Source of the DNA: Blastomyces gilchristii SLH14081
Taxonomy: Eukaryota; Ascomycota; Eurotiomycetes; Onygenales; Ajellomycetaceae
Assembly: GCF_000003855.2 (NCBI RefSeq)
Contig: NW_003101650.1
Coordinates: 133,054 to 197,053, forward strand
DNA: 64,000 nt
Direction: 5' to 3'
Below, one piece after another: positions 61,272-64,000 of the stretch (positions within the stretch are counted from its first letter, which is position 1; each line of letters begins with the position of its first letter). The position numbers were made by a program, and so were the translations under genes. The notes under the pieces are model-generated. The model was given only the letters and a program-made list of their open reading frames with translations, was not told the origin of the DNA and did no database searches.

Positions 61272-63037
61272 ACAGAGCCTTGAGAAGAATTCTGAAAGCA
61301 TTCAAATCATCTTTTATTAAAGCAATGAAAATTGAAGCTTCAATTCCTCCTTCTGCTATTAGATTTGAAAAGGCCTGTATAAACTATACTCTGAGAGTTA
61401 TAAAGATGAGCTCAAATCATATAATCAGAGAAAGAGTCTCTTCTTCATTTTCATCAATTAACTCTGGAAATGAACTGAATTGAAATAGATTTCTTGATTG
61501 AAATGAAAATAATTCTTCAAAGAAAATGTCTTCTCAACTGTACAGACTATGCTCTCTGATTAAAAATCAATTTTCTTCTTTAAATGTTGAAAAAGTTGAT
61601 CATGAGAAGTTATCTCTCTGAAGAGAAAAGCTTGAATCTCTTATAGATATGCAAATAAGTGAACTATCTAAAGAGAAGAAATATGAACAGCATTTGAAGA
61701 GAATTTCTATAATCAATATAAAAGACTCTATTCTGATTTATTCAGATGACTTAAAAAATGAGAATTTGAATAGATTAGGCGCAGGCATTGCTTATACTGA
61801 AGATAATATCAATTTTATCTCAGATTTCTGAAATTTAGGCTGTGAATCTGAAGTCTTTGATGCTGAACTATTTGTAATAGTGAAAGCTTTCAAACTTATT
61901 GAAATAAAATCTTATAAAAGAGAAAATAGTTTGAAAGAGATATGAATATTCTCTGATAGTCAAGCTGCTTTAAAAAGACTTAGAAATAGTCAGATTTATA
62001 ATGATTAAATGAATCTTGAACTGATCTGAAACTCTGTTTTAAAAATTCAAAAGAGAAGAATATCAAAGCTGATAATTCATCTGCACTGAGTTCCTGCTCA
62101 TATGAATATTCATAGCAATGAATTGACCAATTCAGCTGTAAAAAAGAGTGCAGAATTAAGCAGATCTATTCAAAAAATTGTGTCCTGATCTTTTATAAAG
62201 AGAAAAATAAAAGAATCTTGTTTAGACAAGTGAAAGAAAAGCTGGTAGAAATAAAAGAAGAGTATACATTATTCAAGATTTGAAACAAAACTCAAGTGAA
62301 AATCTTGTTCCATTAAATGTAAAAAGAAAATATTCTCATCTATAATACAGCTGAAACTAGAACATGACTATTTCAAATCTTATATACAAAGATTTAATGA
62401 TAGATTTAACTCAATACAATGCTCATTCTGCAATACAAATGAGAATTCTGAGTATATTATAATACACTGTGCATTATACAATAGTCTCAGAGTCAGATTG
62501 AAAGAGAAGTATCATCTAAATCAATTAAATATGAGATTCTTATTCTCAACTGAGACAGAAATTAAATACTTAATAGACTTTCTATCAGAAACTCAAGCAG
62601 CTATAAGAAAATGACTAAATTCAGAAATATCTGAATATGAAGAGGAGGAAATCAATCAGATATAGTCTGTTAAAACAGCTATATACTATCTTTTAATAAT
62701 TTGTTTTGTTACAGTCTCTCTTTACTTTATCTTTTCCTTTTAATTTCTTTCTATCTATCTATTTAATGTGTCTATCTTTAAGACTGTGTTCTCTTTTCCT
62801 TTGTCATGATATTGTCAAATGGTTTCAAAGTATTAAAAGATGTTAAAACACTGTAATTTGTAAACAGTTTTTATCTTCTGAGCTGGAATTTTCTGATTTT
62901 GCATATCTGAAATTGATGAATGTATAATAGTTAACTTTACAGATATAGGAAAAACCCTGAGAACTAAAAGTTCTCAGGTAGATGTCATAGTCTCTGACTG
63001 TATACATCTATAATTGAAGAATAATAATAATAATAAT
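61272..63037 (+). mobile_element. LINE L3, 5'-truncated copy
   Basis: Flanked by the 14-bp TSD AGTGATGAGAAGAG (61258-61271 and 63038-63051). It starts at the equivalent of L1 18460 (RVLRRILRAFK) and holds RNase H, CCHC, TAG (62663-62665), the intact 3' hairpin and an (AAT)n tail. It is less mutated than L2, so probably younger. Confidence 0.93.
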
Positions 63038-63260
63038 AGTGATGAGAAGAGCAGGAAACAGATTAGATACAGACAAATCAGCTGACAGAAGAGATGACAT
63101 CTCACTGCAAGTTATAGCTACTATCATCACAGCTGTAAGAGATGTAGAAGAAGAAGAAGATGTGATAATAAGAGTAATACTTCTGCAGCTCATTGACACT
63201 GCTGTCTCTGTCTTTCACCTGACTTTCTTAACAGTCACAGAAATCACAGCTGCATTATAA
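63038..63260 (+). pseudogene. family B ORF3, 3' piece, B-II
   Basis: 73 open codons with SADRRDDISLQ, DVEEEEDVIIR, LIDTAVSVF and FLTVTEITAAL. These match the C-terminal halves of ORF3 in B-I and B-minus. The L3 insertion separates it from its 5' piece. Confidence 0.48.
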
Positions 63261-63734
63261 AAACATTTATTACTCACTAGAAAATGTCAGAATAAGCTTC
63301 TTATTATCTCTTAAAAATGATACTCTCATACACTCACTATTATAGATGAGAAGAGAGGAGAGAAAAATATTTCATAGAAGAAAGAGATCTTTTTGAAAAA
63401 TCCTGTCATTACTATTAGTATTGTCTCTAAAATACATCACTTTTACAGAGAATTTCATAAACAGAACAGAATATGATAGAAGATCTGTAAGTCACTTATT
63501 AACTATATTTTTCACATTTCAAATTGATATATAAGGAACTCACTTATCACACAGTTGATTTGAACAGAGATGAGAAAGAGAGATTTATACAGTCAGCAGA
63601 GAAAACTCATCTATTTCTTTATATCACAGTACATACACTGTCAATCAGTTAGCAACTGTTGCTATACAACAAAGATAACTTCTAATCTGATAATCTTGAG
63701 AATATCAGAACTATACTCTTAAAAAGAAGAGTAT

Positions 63735-63851
63735 TATTACACTCTTAACTGTGTTAAGACTCTATTACAGTTTCACACAGCTTATTACTTTCTTATAAAT
63801 GATTTCATTCATTCTACAGACTATTTGAACCAGTTTTCAATTACTCTATGA
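63735..63851 (+). repeat. start of family B 3' LTR of B-II
   Basis: The first 117 bases of the LTR (TATTACACTC, mutated TGTCACGC) before the D LTR interrupts at 63852. The rest would lie beyond the window. Confidence 0.83.
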
Positions 63852-64000
63852 TGTGGCGGGCTGCGCCCGATCAATCATATAGACTATTCCGTTACACTCC
63901 ACAGATTCCACGTACGCTCCGATCCTCGGCCATTCTCGATCGCCGATCCTCGGCCGCCACGAACGCGTACGCTCCGATTCTCAGCCATTCTTGATCACCG
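63852..64000 (+). repeat. family D LTR, nearly unmutated, runs off the window
   Basis: Starts TGTGGCGGGCTGCGCCCG and matches the D LTRs above, but retains almost all CG, CC and GG steps (CCGATCCTCGGCC, ACGAACGCGTACG). It is the least mutated retrotransposon sequence here and probably the most recent insertion. Whether it is a solo LTR or a full element cannot be seen. Confidence 0.88.

Larger units (their letters stand above)
60121..63734 (+). other. family B 3' extension, B-II (holds LINE L3)
   Basis: Matches the B-I extension without M4. It holds the hairpin (CTGAGATGATTTTTTATCTC region near 60699-60721), ORF3 split by L3, and the purine tract AAAAAGAAGAG before the LTR. Confidence 0.65.
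54152..63851 (+). mobile_element. Ty3/gypsy family B, copy B-II
   Basis: The most complete B element: 5' LTR, leader, gag-pol in one frame, chromodomain, 3' extension and the first 117 bases of the 3' LTR, where a D LTR interrupts. MITE M6 splits RT and LINE L3 splits ORF3. It inserted into RNase H of D-minus. It supplies the empty sites for M3, M4 and A-II. Confidence 0.9.

Noticed and set aside
61226..61483. 85-codon ORF as an independent gene
   Set aside because: It begins in B ORF3 and ends in LINE ORF2 across the L3 insertion site, so it is a chimera.

Overview
The window is a dense nest of fungal transposable elements; I find no host gene I can name. The organism is most likely a filamentous fungus (probably an ascomycete): Ty3/gypsy chromoviruses, a Tad1-like LINE whose ORF2 carries RNase H, and pervasive C-to-T / G-to-A mutation resembling repeat-induced point mutation (RIP). 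Most long elements are dead: Trp codons are TGA, Gln and Arg codons are often stops, and catalytic Asp residues have become Asn. The mutated DNA almost lacks CC, GG and CG but keeps CA, CT and GC, which differs from the CpA preference of classical RIP.

Families (my names). A: Ty3/gypsy with 167-179 bp LTRs (TGTGATTC...GAATCACA), 4-bp target-site duplication (TSD), gag and pol in different frames joined by a slippery heptamer A AAA AAC. B: Ty3/gypsy with ~533-bp LTRs (TGTCACGC...CACGTTACA), 5-bp TSD, gag-pol in one frame, a chromodomain, and an extra conserved ORF before the 3' LTR. D: Ty3/gypsy with ~310-370-bp LTRs (TGTGACAGGCTGCG...CTCTTACA), 5-bp TSD and a chromodomain. L: Tad1-like LINE with a (TAA)n tail. 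M: ~506-bp hAT-like MITE with 8-bp TSD. S: one tRNA-derived SINE with a LINE-like tail.

Layout. 1-5074: 3' part of A-I. 5075-10018: tandem duplication of [MITE, A 3' region, A LTR, B gag]. 10019-20554: B element on the minus strand (TSD CTCTG), largely replaced by a GC-normal island and a full-length LINE (L1). 20555-36746: rest of plus-strand B-I, interrupted by MITE M3, the complete A-II (23815-32116) and MITE M4. 36747-37552 and 48136-49299: one minus-strand LINE (L4) split by D-plus (37553-48135, TSD GAATC); D-plus holds a scaffold gap, the SINE and a deleted A copy (40560-45857) that carries MITE M5. 49300-54151: minus-strand D copy split by LINE L2. 54152-63851: B-II with MITE M6 and LINE L3. 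63852-64000: start of a barely mutated D LTR running off the window.

Nothing here forms a host operon or pathway. The value of the window lies in the nesting order, the exact empty/filled site pairs, the SINE-LINE pairing, the unusual mutation context, and the extra ORFs carried by the gypsy elements.
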